Virus record (IMG/VR): IMGVR_UViG_3300010399_000035
Location: 21,036 to 85,035 of that record
DNA from: a virus
Reading direction: 5' to 3' (one strand)
Length of the DNA: 64,000 nt
The stretch's first letter is position 1. Every line of letters begins with the position of its first letter. The position numbers and the translations under genes are program-made. A model generated the notes under the pieces. It had not been told where the DNA came from, searched no databases, and worked only from the letters and a program-made list of their open reading frames with translations. Of this stretch, positions 41,628 through 49,170 are shown piece by piece.

Positions 41628-41727
41628 GTTCGACCTTTTCAGCGAGAAAAACGGAATTCCGCACAAATCCGCCAAAACCGCCCACTTCGCGCCGCGCCCA
41701 ACCCGCCACCACTCGCTAACTATCAAC

Positions 41728-41755
41728 GCGGAGGATCTCTCCCAGAAGATAGGCC
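41728..41755 (+). repeat. Dispersed repeat beside a minus-strand terminator
   Basis: Good forward copy directly next to the terminator T-run. Confidence 0.85.
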
Positions 41756-41790
41756 AAAAGAAAACCCCAGCAGTGTGTAGCTGCTGGGGT
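41756..41790 (-). terminator. Intrinsic terminator
   Basis: ACCCCAGCAG and CTGCTGGGGT pair around a 7-nt loop, then TTTTCTTTT on the minus strand; ends the unit of the gene at 41811-42188. Confidence 0.9.
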
Positions 41791-41810
41791 TGCTCCAAAC
41801 TACCACGACT

Positions 41811-42188
41811 TCATAGACGATCCAACAGCCCACCTAACAGATGCACCATCATCGCGGCAGCTGCAGCCTCACGGAAGTGGGCCACTTGCCAGCCATCGCC
41901 GTTGTGGGAGATGGAGCCGGTGTGCAACCCGAGCAACTTGTTTAGGGCGTAGTCGTAGTCGCGCTGGACGGACTCCTTCAACTTGTCCTGCTCCGGATAC
42001 TGCAGCGCGATTTCGGTGGAGCGAATGTAGCTCAGCTTCGCCTTGGCGATGATCCAAGCTTCGGTGTACATCTCCAACGACTCGGCGCTGGTGTAGCGAT
42101 TTGGCACGACTTCGCACACAGCTTCCTTCGCGGACACTTCCGCTTGGTGCAACGCTTCTACGACTTCGGCCACGGACTCTAACTTCAT
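41811..42188 (-). CDS. Unknown 125-residue helical protein
   Basis: ATG at 42188 with AAGGAGA 6 bp upstream. Helical, Ala/Glu-rich, with ESVAEVVEALHQAEVSAKEA. No family recognised. Followed by a strong terminator. Confidence 0.75.
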   Translation of the reverse strand: MKLESVAEVVEALHQAEVSAKEAVCEVVPNRYTSAESLEMYTEAWIIAKAKLSYIRSTEIALQYPEQDKLKESVQRDYDYALNKLLGLHTGSISHNGDGWQVAHFREAAAAAMMVHLLGGLLDRL

Positions 42189-42353
42189 GATGTCTCCTTT
42201 GTTTTCGCTGTCGGTTTCAGGTCGGGATTCCGCCCCAAGGCCGGTTTGGGGCACTGGGGCGGAAGCGGGTAAAAGTGGGGGCTAAAGGGGCGCTGAGTGT
42301 CCGGAGCGGCCAAGTCAAGTTGGGTCGCTCCCGCACGGATTGCACGCCACCGA

Positions 42354-42545
42354 TCAGAACTCGTCGTCCTCGTCGGACGGCGGCAAGACTACGACGGTCT
42401 TATACCACTTAAAGGTCTTGGTACCGTCGGCATGGTGCACGATGATGTCTTTGCCGACCCGCTCCACCTTGGTCGCCTTCACGGTCCGACGGTTGGATAT
42501 CAGGACCTCCATCCCGCGAACGATTTCGTATGCTTGGACTTCCAT
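42354..42545 (-). CDS. Small barrel-like protein, 63 residues
   Basis: Beta-rich: YEIVRGMEVLISNRRTVKAT and DGTKTFKWYKTVVVLP, acidic tail DEDDEF. May be a KOW/SH3-type fold. First gene after promoter P5. Confidence 0.7.
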   Translation of the reverse strand: MEVQAYEIVRGMEVLISNRRTVKATKVERVGKDIIVHHADGTKTFKWYKTVVVLPPSDEDDEF

Positions 42546-42584
42546 TGCTTGCCTCCGTTGGGCCTGTCGCCCTTACCATTAATA

Positions 42585-42611
42585 ATTATAACCGATCGGT
42601 ACAGGTTTGGG
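42585..42611 (-). promoter_or_regulatory. Phage promoter P5
   Basis: CCCAAA, 15 nt ending CCGATCGGT, TATAAT. Best example of the family. Confidence 0.85.
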
Positions 42612-42620
42612 GGCCTTTTT

Positions 42621-42646
42621 AGAAAGTATTTTCGAAAATACTTTCT
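42621..42646. repeat. 26-bp perfect palindrome upstream of P5
   Basis: AGAAAGTATTTTC with its exact reverse complement. Similar A/T-rich palindromic stretches lie upstream of other members, at the place of an UP element or activator site. Confidence 0.8.
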
Positions 42647-42928
42647 GGCCGCTACCCGCCTAGGGCCTGTAGAAGGTGTCGCTGTTGAAAACTTCGTCTG
42701 TAGTGGGTCTATATTGCGCGTTCGCGGGGCGGGCGGAGCCTTGGGGCTGAAGGCGGGCAAACGGCCCTAGAAATGGCGCTGAGCGCGAAGAGCGGGGTAT
42801 TTGGGGGTGTGGGGCGGGCGAATGGATGGTCCAAGCCACGCGGCGACCAAACATCGCACGAGGTAGGTGGACACCACCACGGCGATTGGGCCACACCAAG
42901 ATGATTCGCTAATTTCCAAGCGTGGTCA

Positions 42929-42957
42929 GCGGAGGTATCTCTCCCAGCAGATGGGCC
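42929..42957 (+). repeat. Dispersed repeat copy, intergenic
   Basis: Core has CAGCAGATGGGCC instead of CAGAAGATGGGCC. Confidence 0.85.
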
Positions 42958-43079
42958 TAAAGACGAATGCCCTACCAAACCACTTCGGGGTTGCCAAGTT
43001 CCGGTGCGCTGTATGGGAACTTCGCGGAAGGCGTCTTAAGCTGGCTGGCCACTTCGGGGTTGGTGAATGGGGTAACGAA

Positions 43080-43109
43080 ATACCCCGCCAGTTTGCGCTG
43101 GCGGGGTAT
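43080..43109 (-). terminator. Intrinsic terminator
   Basis: ATACCCCGCCAG and CTGGCGGGGTAT pair around a 6-nt loop; TTTCGTT follows on the minus strand, 11 bp past the gene stop. Confidence 0.85.
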
Positions 43110-43119
43110 GGGGAGCGAA

Positions 43120-43539
43120 CTACAATGCAGCCAGTTCGGCTTCGATTTCGGCCAGTCGAGCACGGAGTTCGGTTGCCTCAGCTTCCAAGGCTTCGCGCTT
43201 GGTATCGGGCGCGGTTTGTGCAGCGAAGTATTCGTCGATCAGTTTCCACAACTGCACTGCCCAGTCATTGTCCTGTACCCAGACGATAGTTTCTACGGAC
43301 GAGTCGGTGTGAAGCACGACGAGAGTGTAAGTTTTAACTTGGTTCTTGCGCGAGCCGCCGATATCGCAGACCAGATATAGACCAGGTTGCAGCGGCTGCA
43401 GTCCCTCGCCTACGAAATCTCCGAGCAAGGAGTACCCGTTGTTCTTGGTCTTGTCGAGGCCGGTGACGGATTTCATCCAGCCACCGTTGTAGCGGGTTGC
43501 ACTGATTTCCTTGGGGATGTTCACGACAATTGGTTCCAT
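43120..43539 (-). CDS. Unknown 139-residue protein with C-terminal coiled coil
   Basis: ATG at 43539 chosen over the GTG at 43548 because AGGAG lies 10 bp before it. Beta-rich body (PGLYLVCDIGGSRKNQVKTY), then a charged coil (LEAEATELRARLAEIEAELA). Own promoter (P6) and terminator. Confidence 0.75.
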   Translation of the reverse strand: MEPIVVNIPKEISATRYNGGWMKSVTGLDKTKNNGYSLLGDFVGEGLQPLQPGLYLVCDIGGSRKNQVKTYTLVVLHTDSSVETIVWVQDNDWAVQLWKLIDEYFAAQTAPDTKREALEAEATELRARLAEIEAELAAL

Positions 43540-43580
43540 TTGCTGCACGCTCCTGTTGGTTTTAACGACTTACAAGATAC

Positions 43581-43607
43581 ATTATAACTGATCGGTAGAG
43601 GTTTGAG
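43581..43607 (-). promoter_or_regulatory. Phage promoter P6
   Basis: CTCAAA, 15 nt ending CCGATCAGT, TATAAT. Confidence 0.85.
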
Positions 43608-43642
43608 TAGGTTTTCAGAAAATATTTTCGAAATTATTTTTA

Positions 43643-43677
43643 CGAAAATACCAGCCCACCTTGCGGTGGGCTGGTAT
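43643..43677 (-). terminator. Intrinsic terminator
   Basis: ATACCAGCCCACC pairs perfectly with GGTGGGCTGGTAT around TTGC/GCAA; TTTTCGT follows on the minus strand. Sits directly before promoter P6. Confidence 0.9.
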
Positions 43678-43700
43678 CTGAGCTCAGCAGTTTGGTTGGC

Positions 43701-44699
43701 TTAGCCCTCGGCGGGCGCTTCCGGTGTCTCAGCAATTTCGGCAGGGACTTCGGGAGCGTTCTCTGGCGTCGCCTGCTTGTCCTTCGGGGCGTTCAGCTTC
43801 AGCGAGTAGTCATACGGATGACCACCCTGGTCCACGAATAGTAGGGCTTTGGCGTGGGCTTCCTCGGCCATGGCAACCCGTTCGCGAGCGGACTTGACCT
43901 TCTTCGCGGCGATGGGGCTGAAGGGATGGATGCGCTGGTCCATCAGTGCCCAGTTCAACGAAGCGGTGGCGTTCTCTACGCGGGCCTGGGCGAGCTCGAC
44001 CACGGTTGGCTTGGGGCCGATACCTTCCGCTTTGGGGCCGAACTTCGCGGCGAACTTCTCTTCGCGGAGGCGAAGCTTCTCTTCACGGATCGCTGCCAAC
44101 TCCTCAGGCGACTTCGTGGGCTTGGGCGTACGCGGCTGCTTGGGCTCACGCGGCTGACGCACCTTCGTGTTCTGCACTTCCACGTAGATGGCGTGGGCTT
44201 CGCGGCCCTTGTCGGTGAGCGTGACTTCGTTGGTGGCATGGTCCACTTCAATCAGCTTGCGGTTGCCCAGCGAGCCGATGATGGCCACGGCGGTCAGCGC
44301 ATCGCCGAACTCGCGGGTAACGTTCTGCAACTGAATGGACGGGTTGTCCTGCACGATCGTCAAGATCTTGAAGTCGCGGGTGCTGATGGTTGGCTGCTTG
44401 CGTTCCTGGCGGGTGGGGTCGCCGTCCGCTCCAGGCTTCGGGGCAGAATCGGTACCTTCGCCAGTGACGGGTGTGGCGGCTTCTGGGCTGGTGGCCTCGG
44501 GTTGGGTGTCGGTACCCAGATGGCCGTTCAGGGCAGCCTCGGCCTCGGCGCGGGACTTGAACGTGGAGCCGATGACGGTTTCGCCATGGCTGGCGGTCCA
44601 GGTCTTGCGGTCCTTGTTCACCGCGACGCGGACGTCGGTGCCTTCGTGGGTGCCAGCATAAATATGCTTCCCTTCGGCCAGTTTGCTCAGCGTGATCAT
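43701..44699 (-). CDS. Protein with central winged-helix-like domain
   Basis: 332 residues. N-terminal 60 residues form a small alpha-beta unit (TWTASHGETVIGSTFKSRAE); then an acidic, disordered linker; residues about 104-170 (TISTRDFKILTIVQDNPSIQ, LTDKGREAHAIYVEV) look like a winged-helix DNA-binding domain; the rest is basic and helical with many Lys/Arg/Pro (REPKQPRTPKPTKSPEELAA). A regulator or nucleoid-type protein is possible. Own promoter P7 and terminator. Confidence 0.7.
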   Translation of the reverse strand: MITLSKLAEGKHIYAGTHEGTDVRVAVNKDRKTWTASHGETVIGSTFKSRAEAEAALNGHLGTDTQPEATSPEAATPVTGEGTDSAPKPGADGDPTRQERKQPTISTRDFKILTIVQDNPSIQLQNVTREFGDALTAVAIIGSLGNRKLIEVDHATNEVTLTDKGREAHAIYVEVQNTKVRQPREPKQPRTPKPTKSPEELAAIREEKLRLREEKFAAKFGPKAEGIGPKPTVVELAQARVENATASLNWALMDQRIHPFSPIAAKKVKSARERVAMAEEAHAKALLFVDQGGHPYDYSLKLNAPKDKQATPENAPEVPAEIAETPEAPAEG

Positions 44700-44793
44700 T
44701 GTGCCCTCCTTGGGCTGGATGCGACGCGGGCCACTGGGATGGATTTGTGGCCCGCTTTGGGTTGGACGACTAAACTTTGCGGCAACAGACTAA

Positions 44794-44820
44794 ATTATGC
44801 CTGATTTGTTCAGGTTTGAG
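44794..44820 (-). promoter_or_regulatory. Phage promoter P7
   Basis: CTCAAA, 15 nt ending AAATCAGG, CATAAT; A/T-rich palindromic stretch upstream at 44850-44880. Confidence 0.75.
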
Positions 44821-44893
44821 TGGGTCAAGGTAGGTAGATGGATGAGTATTTTCGAATAATACCAAAGTATTTTTCGTACCCTCCTCAGCATAC

Positions 44894-45280
44894 CTACCTA
44901 TATGAGTCGGGGCCGAGATCGGTGTCGGACTCCGTCGCCATTTGCTGGAACTTCGCGGGCACGGAGCAGATCTCGGTGACGGAGTCGCCCACCTGCAGGC
45001 GGAGCGAGAAGTGGAGCGTGCCATCGTTGGGAATCAAGAAGCGGAGTTCGGGGCGCATGATTACGATTTCCATCCACGTGAAGCAGCTGGTGGATAGGGA
45101 GTTCTCTGATTCTCGATAGGTGCGGACGTCGAACTTCGCTGCAGCCATCCGACAGGCATCATCGTAGTCGTGGCCTTGTGCAGCCAATTCGCGGGCTCTG
45201 GTCACCTGAGGCTTGGTCAGTCCATGCTGCCGCTCCACAGCGGCGCGAAACACAGGCGGCTCAATTGTGATTTGGTTCAT
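44894..45280 (-). CDS. Unknown 128-residue protein
   Basis: Helical start (KPQVTRARELAAQGHDYDDA) and beta-rich end (LHFSLRLQVGDSVTEI). No family recognised. Confidence 0.65.
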   Translation of the reverse strand: MNQITIEPPVFRAAVERQHGLTKPQVTRARELAAQGHDYDDACRMAAAKFDVRTYRESENSLSTSCFTWMEIVIMRPELRFLIPNDGTLHFSLRLQVGDSVTEICSVPAKFQQMATESDTDLGPDSYR

Positions 45281-45285
45281 GGTAT

Positions 45286-45313
45286 GCGGAGCATCCTCTC
45301 CAGAAGACGGGCC
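45286..45313 (+). repeat. Dispersed repeat just upstream of a start codon
   Basis: On the mRNA it reads CTTCTGGAGAGGATG, 5 bp before the ATG at 45280; it may contribute GGAGAGG to translation start. Confidence 0.85.
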
Positions 45314-45320
45314 TAAAAAA

Positions 45321-45551
45321 TCAAGGCTTCATCCCGACCAGCTGATCCTTTTCGTTCAGCGACATTTGCGAGTAGTAGCCGGAAGTGATGCGCAGCCATC
45401 CGGTGCCGTGCTTCACTTCGTTGCGGGCCGCGACCTTGGATAGCTTCATCCGGCGGACGGAACCGCTGCGGTCGATCTTCTGGTAGTGGCCGAAGCGGTC
45501 CTTCTTGTAGTCGTGGCGGACGCACCACGCTTCGAATTCGGAGCGGTTCAT
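45321..45551 (-). CDS. Small protein, paralogue of the gene at 53878
   Basis: 76 residues, GGAG 6 bp before the ATG at 45551. MNRSEFEAWCVRHDYKKDRF, GHYQKIDRS, GTGWLRITSGYYSQMSLNEK and KDQLVGMKP line up with the 75-residue protein at 53878-54105. Start overlaps the upstream stop by ATGA. Confidence 0.75.
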   Translation of the reverse strand: MNRSEFEAWCVRHDYKKDRFGHYQKIDRSGSVRRMKLSKVAARNEVKHGTGWLRITSGYYSQMSLNEKDQLVGMKP

Positions 45552-45718
45552 TTCGACTCCTTGGGGCAGGTGCAAGGCTTGGAGGTCCAGCCGTGGATCT
45601 TCCGGTTGGGGCACCAGTAGGCCCACTTTGTGTAGAGGGCCTTGGGCTCCAGCATCGTGCCATTGCAGTTCTCGATGCGTGTCTTGTGGTGCTTGTACAC
45701 GTTTCCGTGGCTGCTCAT
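45548..45718 (-). CDS. Small Cys-containing protein, 56 residues
   Basis: ATG at 45718 after AAAGGAG. Basic; ENCNGTML, YWCPNRKIHG and CTCPKESK provide four cysteines, perhaps one zinc site. Confidence 0.75.
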   Translation of the reverse strand: MSSHGNVYKHHKTRIENCNGTMLEPKALYTKWAYWCPNRKIHGWTSKPCTCPKESK

Positions 45719-45778
45719 ACGAACTCCTTTTAACGTCTTTAGCGTTGCCTGGGCTTGGAACCAGGACTGCCGCATTAC

Positions 45779-45795
45779 GGCCCGGAGGGGCCGTC
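45779..45795. repeat. Short GC hairpin between small genes
   Basis: ACGGCCC and GGGCCGT around GGA/TCC; no T-run, so only a weak terminator candidate. Confidence 0.4.
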
Positions 45796-45803
45796 CTCTG
45801 CGA

Positions 45804-46022
45804 TTAGAAGGAATCGTCTTCCACATCGTCGGCGAACTCCGCGAAGGCCAGTTCCTGCGCCTCGATGTAGGCATCAAAGGCGGCTTCGTTGGCGTCCGCT
45901 TCAGCATTGAGCCGCGCATACTCCTGGCTTTCCATATCCATGCAATACGCCTCGTGGGCACGCTCGGCGCGGAGGTTCTCGACTTCCTGGCTGTAGGCTT
46001 CGCGGTTCAATGGTTGGCTCAT
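45804..46022 (-). CDS. Small acidic helical protein, 72 residues
   Basis: GGAG precedes the start. Almost all helix, strongly acidic (ADANEAAFDAYIEAQELAFA, EFADDVEDDSF). DNA mimicry or anti-host binding is conceivable but unproven. Confidence 0.75.
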   Translation of the reverse strand: MSQPLNREAYSQEVENLRAERAHEAYCMDMESQEYARLNAEADANEAAFDAYIEAQELAFAEFADDVEDDSF

Positions 46023-46061
46023 GGTGTCTCCTGAAAACGTTGGAATTGCCCGACACCTTAT

Positions 46062-46088
46062 ATTATGCCTGATCGGTACCCGTTTGAG
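46062..46088 (-). promoter_or_regulatory. Phage promoter P8
   Basis: CTCAAA, 15 nt ending CCGATCAGG, CATAAT. Confidence 0.8.
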
Positions 46089-46266
46089 TGGCTTTTTCAG
46101 GAAAATTATTAATTATTTTTCTGGCCACTCCCGCCCGCCTGTGGAGCAGGTACTCATCGATGTTCGGTAGGAGCTCCGCACCCAGCAGCCCGACAAGGTC
46201 TAGGCGCAATCGCTGTTCGCTATCTGCTGGTCGCGGAGAAACCTCTCCCAGAAGATGGGCGTTCAT
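46063..46266 (-). CDS. Possible small protein starting in a dispersed repeat
   Basis: 67 residues; the ATG overlaps the upstream stop (ATGA), and the first codons (NAHLLGEVSPRP) are the dispersed repeat in another frame. The 3' end runs into promoter P8, which argues against it; the coupling argues for it. Confidence 0.4.
   Translation of the reverse strand: MNAHLLGEVSPRPADSEQRLRLDLVGLLGAELLPNIDEYLLHRRAGVARKIINNFPEKATQTGTDQA
46233..46260 (+). repeat. Dispersed repeat at a gene junction
   Basis: Clear forward copy ending 3 bp before the stop of the gene at 46263-46505. Confidence 0.85.
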
Positions 46267-46505
46267 GATTCCTCCAAATCCTTCATGATGCGGTCCAGGT
46301 CCAGCTTGCTCAGGTCCTCCGCTTGGAGCAGATGGCGGACGGCGGAGAACTCCTTGCGTCTAGCGAACTGAGTCAGGGTCTCGGCGAAACCCATTAAACT
46401 ATTTGGGTTGGGTCCGGAGACTATACGAATCCGATCCTTGGTCGAGAACTCGTAGATTAGGGCGAAGAAGGTGCTGTTGCTACTCAGGTTGCTTACGATG
46501 AACAT
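46263..46505 (-). CDS. Unknown 80-residue protein
   Basis: Beta start (MFIVSNLSSNSTFFALIYEF), helical end with LLQAEDLSKLDLDRIMKDLE. No family recognised. 1 bp from the metalloprotease stop. Confidence 0.7.
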   Translation of the reverse strand: MFIVSNLSSNSTFFALIYEFSTKDRIRIVSGPNPNSLMGFAETLTQFARRKEFSAVRHLLQAEDLSKLDLDRIMKDLEES

Positions 46506-46506
46506 A

Positions 46507-47310
46507 TCAATAACCTCTCAGTTGCTCTAGCCGCTGCGTGGCAAGCTCCAGCGGGATGCTACGCAACCGACCTACGGTCGTTGCGCTCTCCAACAACTCG
46601 ACGCTAGAAAGGCCTCCAAACCGCTCCAGCAGCACCAGATAGATGCCCACCCAGCCAGGGCCGTGGCCCGGTTCGGAGTCTTCGTGGCGGCGAGTTATGT
46701 TCTGTAGCTTGTACTCCCAGCGCGTCTGGAAGATGTGGGCCAGTTCGTGGATGGCAATCCACGGGCATAAGTCGCGGGGCGTGGAGTAGCGAATGAGATA
46801 GTCACCGCGAGCGATGGAGGTTCGGGCGTTCTTCAAGAATTCCACGCGGGGCGGCTTGATATCCAACTGGCGGCATATCTGGTAGGTTAGCTGCGTGGTG
46901 TAGGGCTCATCGAACTTGGTTGCCAGCGGAGTGGGTTTGATTGCTAACCGCTCCCAGGCATAGGCCTTGGCGCGTTGCGAATCGCGGGCGAGATAGAAGG
47001 ATGACTTCGGTACGAATCCTTCTGGTTGCCACCCAATGGCCGTCCACCACAGGAACTTGCCGCAGTTGGGGCACTTCTGGCAGAAGCGAGCGTAGTCGTC
47101 GGTGGAATCGTAGACCCGCTCCAGCCAATAGGTCAGCTGACCTTCGGGGTGCTTGCAGCGGGTGCAGTAGGTGTAGGTGACGCGGCCTTCCACGCCACGC
47201 CGCAGAATCATGAGGCGCTTAACCTCCGCGTAGGTGAGGTCTCTTGATTGTTCGCCCGGAGCTAGGAGGGGCTCTCCGGTACGCTGGTACTTCGATCGAT
47301 TGTTGCTCAT
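46507..47310 (-). CDS. SprT-like zinc metalloprotease
   Basis: 267 residues. N-terminal zinc ribbon (CTRC, then CQKCPNCG, about 45-90) and a C-terminal HELAH motif (IAIHELAHIFQ, about 188) followed by HGPGW, which supplies the third zinc ligand as in SprT/Spartan and WLM proteases. It may cut proteins bound or cross-linked to DNA. Promoter P9 lies upstream. Confidence 0.75.
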   Translation of the reverse strand: MSNNRSKYQRTGEPLLAPGEQSRDLTYAEVKRLMILRRGVEGRVTYTYCTRCKHPEGQLTYWLERVYDSTDDYARFCQKCPNCGKFLWWTAIGWQPEGFVPKSSFYLARDSQRAKAYAWERLAIKPTPLATKFDEPYTTQLTYQICRQLDIKPPRVEFLKNARTSIARGDYLIRYSTPRDLCPWIAIHELAHIFQTRWEYKLQNITRRHEDSEPGHGPGWVGIYLVLLERFGGLSSVELLESATTVGRLRSIPLELATQRLEQLRGY

Positions 47311-47356
47311 TGATATGAACCTTTCTTAATACGACTTGGAATGAACGACAAGAGAT

Positions 47357-47383
47357 AGTATAACTGATCGGTATGGGTTTGGG
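47357..47383 (-). promoter_or_regulatory. Phage promoter P9
   Basis: CCCAAA, 15 nt ending CCGATCAGT, TATACT. Overlaps the 3' flank of the next gene. Confidence 0.8.
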
Positions 47384-47408
47384 GGACTTTTCTGGGAATA
47401 TTTTGGAT

Positions 47409-47675
47409 TTATTTCCGTGCAGCCCGTCTACGCGCCTTGCGTGCTCGAGTGGCAGCAGTACGAAGTCGTGCCCGTTGGCGGGAGGGGCCGCTGCCATGCT
47501 TCGTGGTGGAGTAGTCGTGGCTGATGGAGTTCGGATCAGGGAACTTCACTATGCCTGCAGGCTTCGTATGGATGTCGGTGGGGAATTCGGGTTCTGGTTC
47601 TCCGTACTTCCGTTCGAAAGCACCCGGTACCATAGCTGCGGCGGCTAACATCAATGCGGCGTTCTTGCTTACCAT
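47409..47675 (-). CDS. Small protein with basic C-terminus, 88 residues
   Basis: AAAGGAG 7 bp before the start. Hydrophobic Ala-rich start (NAALMLAAAAMVPGAF) and a very basic end (RLRTAATRARKARRRAARK). Could be membrane-linked or nucleic-acid binding. Confidence 0.65.
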   Translation of the reverse strand: MVSKNAALMLAAAAMVPGAFERKYGEPEPEFPTDIHTKPAGIVKFPDPNSISHDYSTTKHGSGPSRQRARLRTAATRARKARRRAARK

Positions 47676-47700
47676 TATATGCTCCTTTGAGGCGGGTTGA

Positions 47701-48063
47701 TTACGAAATCCTCCGCCAAATATCCTTGCTCACGTGAACGAACTCCATCCCGTTGATTACCATTGGGCATTGGTCCATCGGTTCCCACAGAGTGCAGCAC
47801 TCCTCGCCTACAGCGGCATCCTGCCAGCTGCGGAGTATCACATTATAACGGAGCTCCAGCAGAGTATACTGGATTTGGAAGTCCGGACCTTGGCCGGTGG
47901 TGTCGGTGATGGGGTAGACGCGAACGATGTATTCGCGGCCATCGTCGAGGCAACTCCATAGCTCGCGCTGCAAGGCGGAGCGCATGGAGTTCTCGGCGTA
48001 TTCGCGAGCGGACTCCTCGAATACGGACATTCTTAGGTCGAACCAGCCTGTACGTCTATTCAT
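47701..48063 (-). CDS. Unknown 120-residue protein
   Basis: Helical N-terminus (FEESAREYAENSMRSALQRE), beta middle (REYIVRVYPITDTTGQGPDF). No family recognised. Overlaps the upstream gene. Confidence 0.65.
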   Translation of the reverse strand: MNRRTGWFDLRMSVFEESAREYAENSMRSALQRELWSCLDDGREYIVRVYPITDTTGQGPDFQIQYTLLELRYNVILRSWQDAAVGEECCTLWEPMDQCPMVINGMEFVHVSKDIWRRIS

Positions 48064-48259
48064 TTGAATCCTCCACGACTAAATCGGCCACGTGAACCGC
48101 ACTTGGATTAGCCTTGCAGTTATACTTGGCTGGCGGATCCGTATCCCAGCGAACCATGACCAGTCCTACCGAAGCAAACTCGTTGCTGTCGATCCGGCCA
48201 CCGCCGAGGAAGGCGTGCCGCACGCGCAAACCCACTTTACATTCGTTAGTTGTCATCAT
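48056..48259 (-). CDS. Small barrel-like protein, 67 residues
   Basis: KVGLRVRHAFLGGGRIDSNE and LVMVRWDTDPPAKYN suggest a KOW/SH3-like fold. Start overlaps the upstream gene by 14 bp. Confidence 0.65.
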   Translation of the reverse strand: MMTTNECKVGLRVRHAFLGGGRIDSNEFASVGLVMVRWDTDPPAKYNCKANPSAVHVADLVVEDSNE

Positions 48260-48584
48260 CTATCGGCTCCCCATGTTCTAGTTCATCCTTGAACTTCGCT
48301 AGCCCTAGCATTAGCGCCCGGCATACTTCCTGGCCGCTATAGGCCCCAGCGGAGATCCTCTCCAGAAAAACAGGCTCCGGAATTCCCAAAGCCTCCGCCG
48401 TCCACATGGCGGCATCGAAGCCGTACCTTGGCAGCGCCTGGACGATGGCCTTCTGGCGGATGGGGTCGTCCCAGTCGCGTACCTTGTTCAGCGCCAGGTA
48501 GAGGTTGTGTTGGGCTTCTGGAGGCCACTCCGCGAGTAGAGCGGTTTGCTCTACGAACTGCTTGATTTGAAGGTGGTTCATCAT
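48246..48584 (-). CDS. Unknown 112-residue helical protein
   Basis: Helical (IKQFVEQTALLAEWPPEAQ, ALGIPEPVFLERISAG). PVFLERISAG is encoded by a dispersed repeat; acidic tail. Confidence 0.7.
   Translation of the reverse strand: MMNHLQIKQFVEQTALLAEWPPEAQHNLYLALNKVRDWDDPIRQKAIVQALPRYGFDAAMWTAEALGIPEPVFLERISAGAYSGQEVCRALMLGLAKFKDELEHGEPIDDDN
48349..48375 (+). repeat. Dispersed repeat inside a helical protein gene
   Basis: GCGGAGATCCTCTCC then AGAAAAACAGGC, antisense; frame FLERIS. Confidence 0.8.
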
Positions 48585-48826
48585 AGTATTAGCCCAAGCG
48601 CGAAGTCGATGGATTCTTCATCGTGGATTGGGGCGGCGATGTCGAGTTCGGCCTCGTTCGGTTCGATGAGGGCTGGAGTGAAGATATAGCCGGTCTCGGC
48701 ACCAAGACTTTTGAAGACGAATACGATCTCCTCACCTTGTGGTCCGGTCATGTGGGTGCAGTTCATTGTGCTGTTGGCGACGAACCCACGCTTGGTGAGT
48801 TCGACCATGATTTCGTTTGGGTTCAT
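48581..48826 (-). CDS. Unknown 81-residue acidic protein
   Basis: ATG at 48826 overlaps the upstream stop by ATGA. MNPNEIMVELTKRGFVANST, beta core GEEIVFVFKSLGAETGYIF, acidic end. No family recognised. Confidence 0.7.
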   Translation of the reverse strand: MNPNEIMVELTKRGFVANSTMNCTHMTGPQGEEIVFVFKSLGAETGYIFTPALIEPNEAELDIAAPIHDEESIDFALGLIL

Positions 48827-49170
48827 ACTACAGATTCCTTTTGGTGCATGTGGTCCCTCCACCAGTCCGGGTGGTCGTGTTTCCACTGAGTATACTCGGC
48901 GGAGCCTCTCCACCGTTCGAAAACGATCTGGGAGTTGAACGCTACTCGGTTACGGAAGGCTCCAGCTACCAGAGTTGGCTCGCGACGGCAAATTACGTAC
49001 CACTTGCCTTCCAACTCGTCCAGTATGCTACTGGAAGCTTCTCTGGAGCGAACTTGGCGGGCGACCTTCAACTGGCCGAACTCTTCCCACAGCATATCGA
49101 GAATACGACTAGCAGCTACGTCGCTGCGATCGTTCGCAATATAGTAGTCGAGGTATTCCTTCGCTTTCAT
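48823..49170 (-). CDS. Unknown 115-residue protein
   Basis: MKAKEYLDYYIANDRSDVAA helical start; basic middle with WYVICRREPTLVAG; end rich in Trp and His (WKHDHPDWWRDHMHQ). Start overlaps the upstream stop. Confidence 0.7.
   Translation of the reverse strand: MKAKEYLDYYIANDRSDVAASRILDMLWEEFGQLKVARQVRSREASSSILDELEGKWYVICRREPTLVAGAFRNRVAFNSQIVFERWRGSAEYTQWKHDHPDWWRDHMHQKESVV

Larger units (their letters stand above)
40922..41755. other. Gene-free region; candidate replication origin
   Basis: No convincing gene over about 830 bp. It holds five ACCGTTT boxes (41155, 41217, 41281, 41367, 41612), a 33-bp inverted repeat (41277-41309 with 41595-41627, about 29 matches), a 15-bp direct repeat (41028 and 41536), a plus-strand hairpin with T-run (41309-41330) and an A/T-rich core with short palindromes at 41380-41460. 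Repeated boxes beside an A/T-rich block are typical of origins. A 63-codon basic frame at 41425-41616 is open but unconvincing. A small mobile element bounded by the inverted repeat is the alternative. Confidence 0.45.
42546..43119. other. Intergenic region with promoter and terminator, no gene seen
   Basis: Contains P5 and its palindrome, a dispersed repeat (42929-42957) and the terminator of the next unit. The G/C-rich stretch 42660-42920 shows no credible gene on either strand. CACTTCGGGGTTG occurs twice (42980 and 43050). Confidence 0.6.

Noticed and set aside
42709-42978. 89-residue minus-strand frame
   Set aside because: Pro/Arg/Ser-rich chance frame in a G/C-rich spacer that also contains a dispersed repeat; no start signal.
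43854-44804. 316-residue plus-strand frame
   Set aside because: Gly/Leu-rich shadow of the winged-helix-like gene, which has its own promoter and terminator on the other strand.
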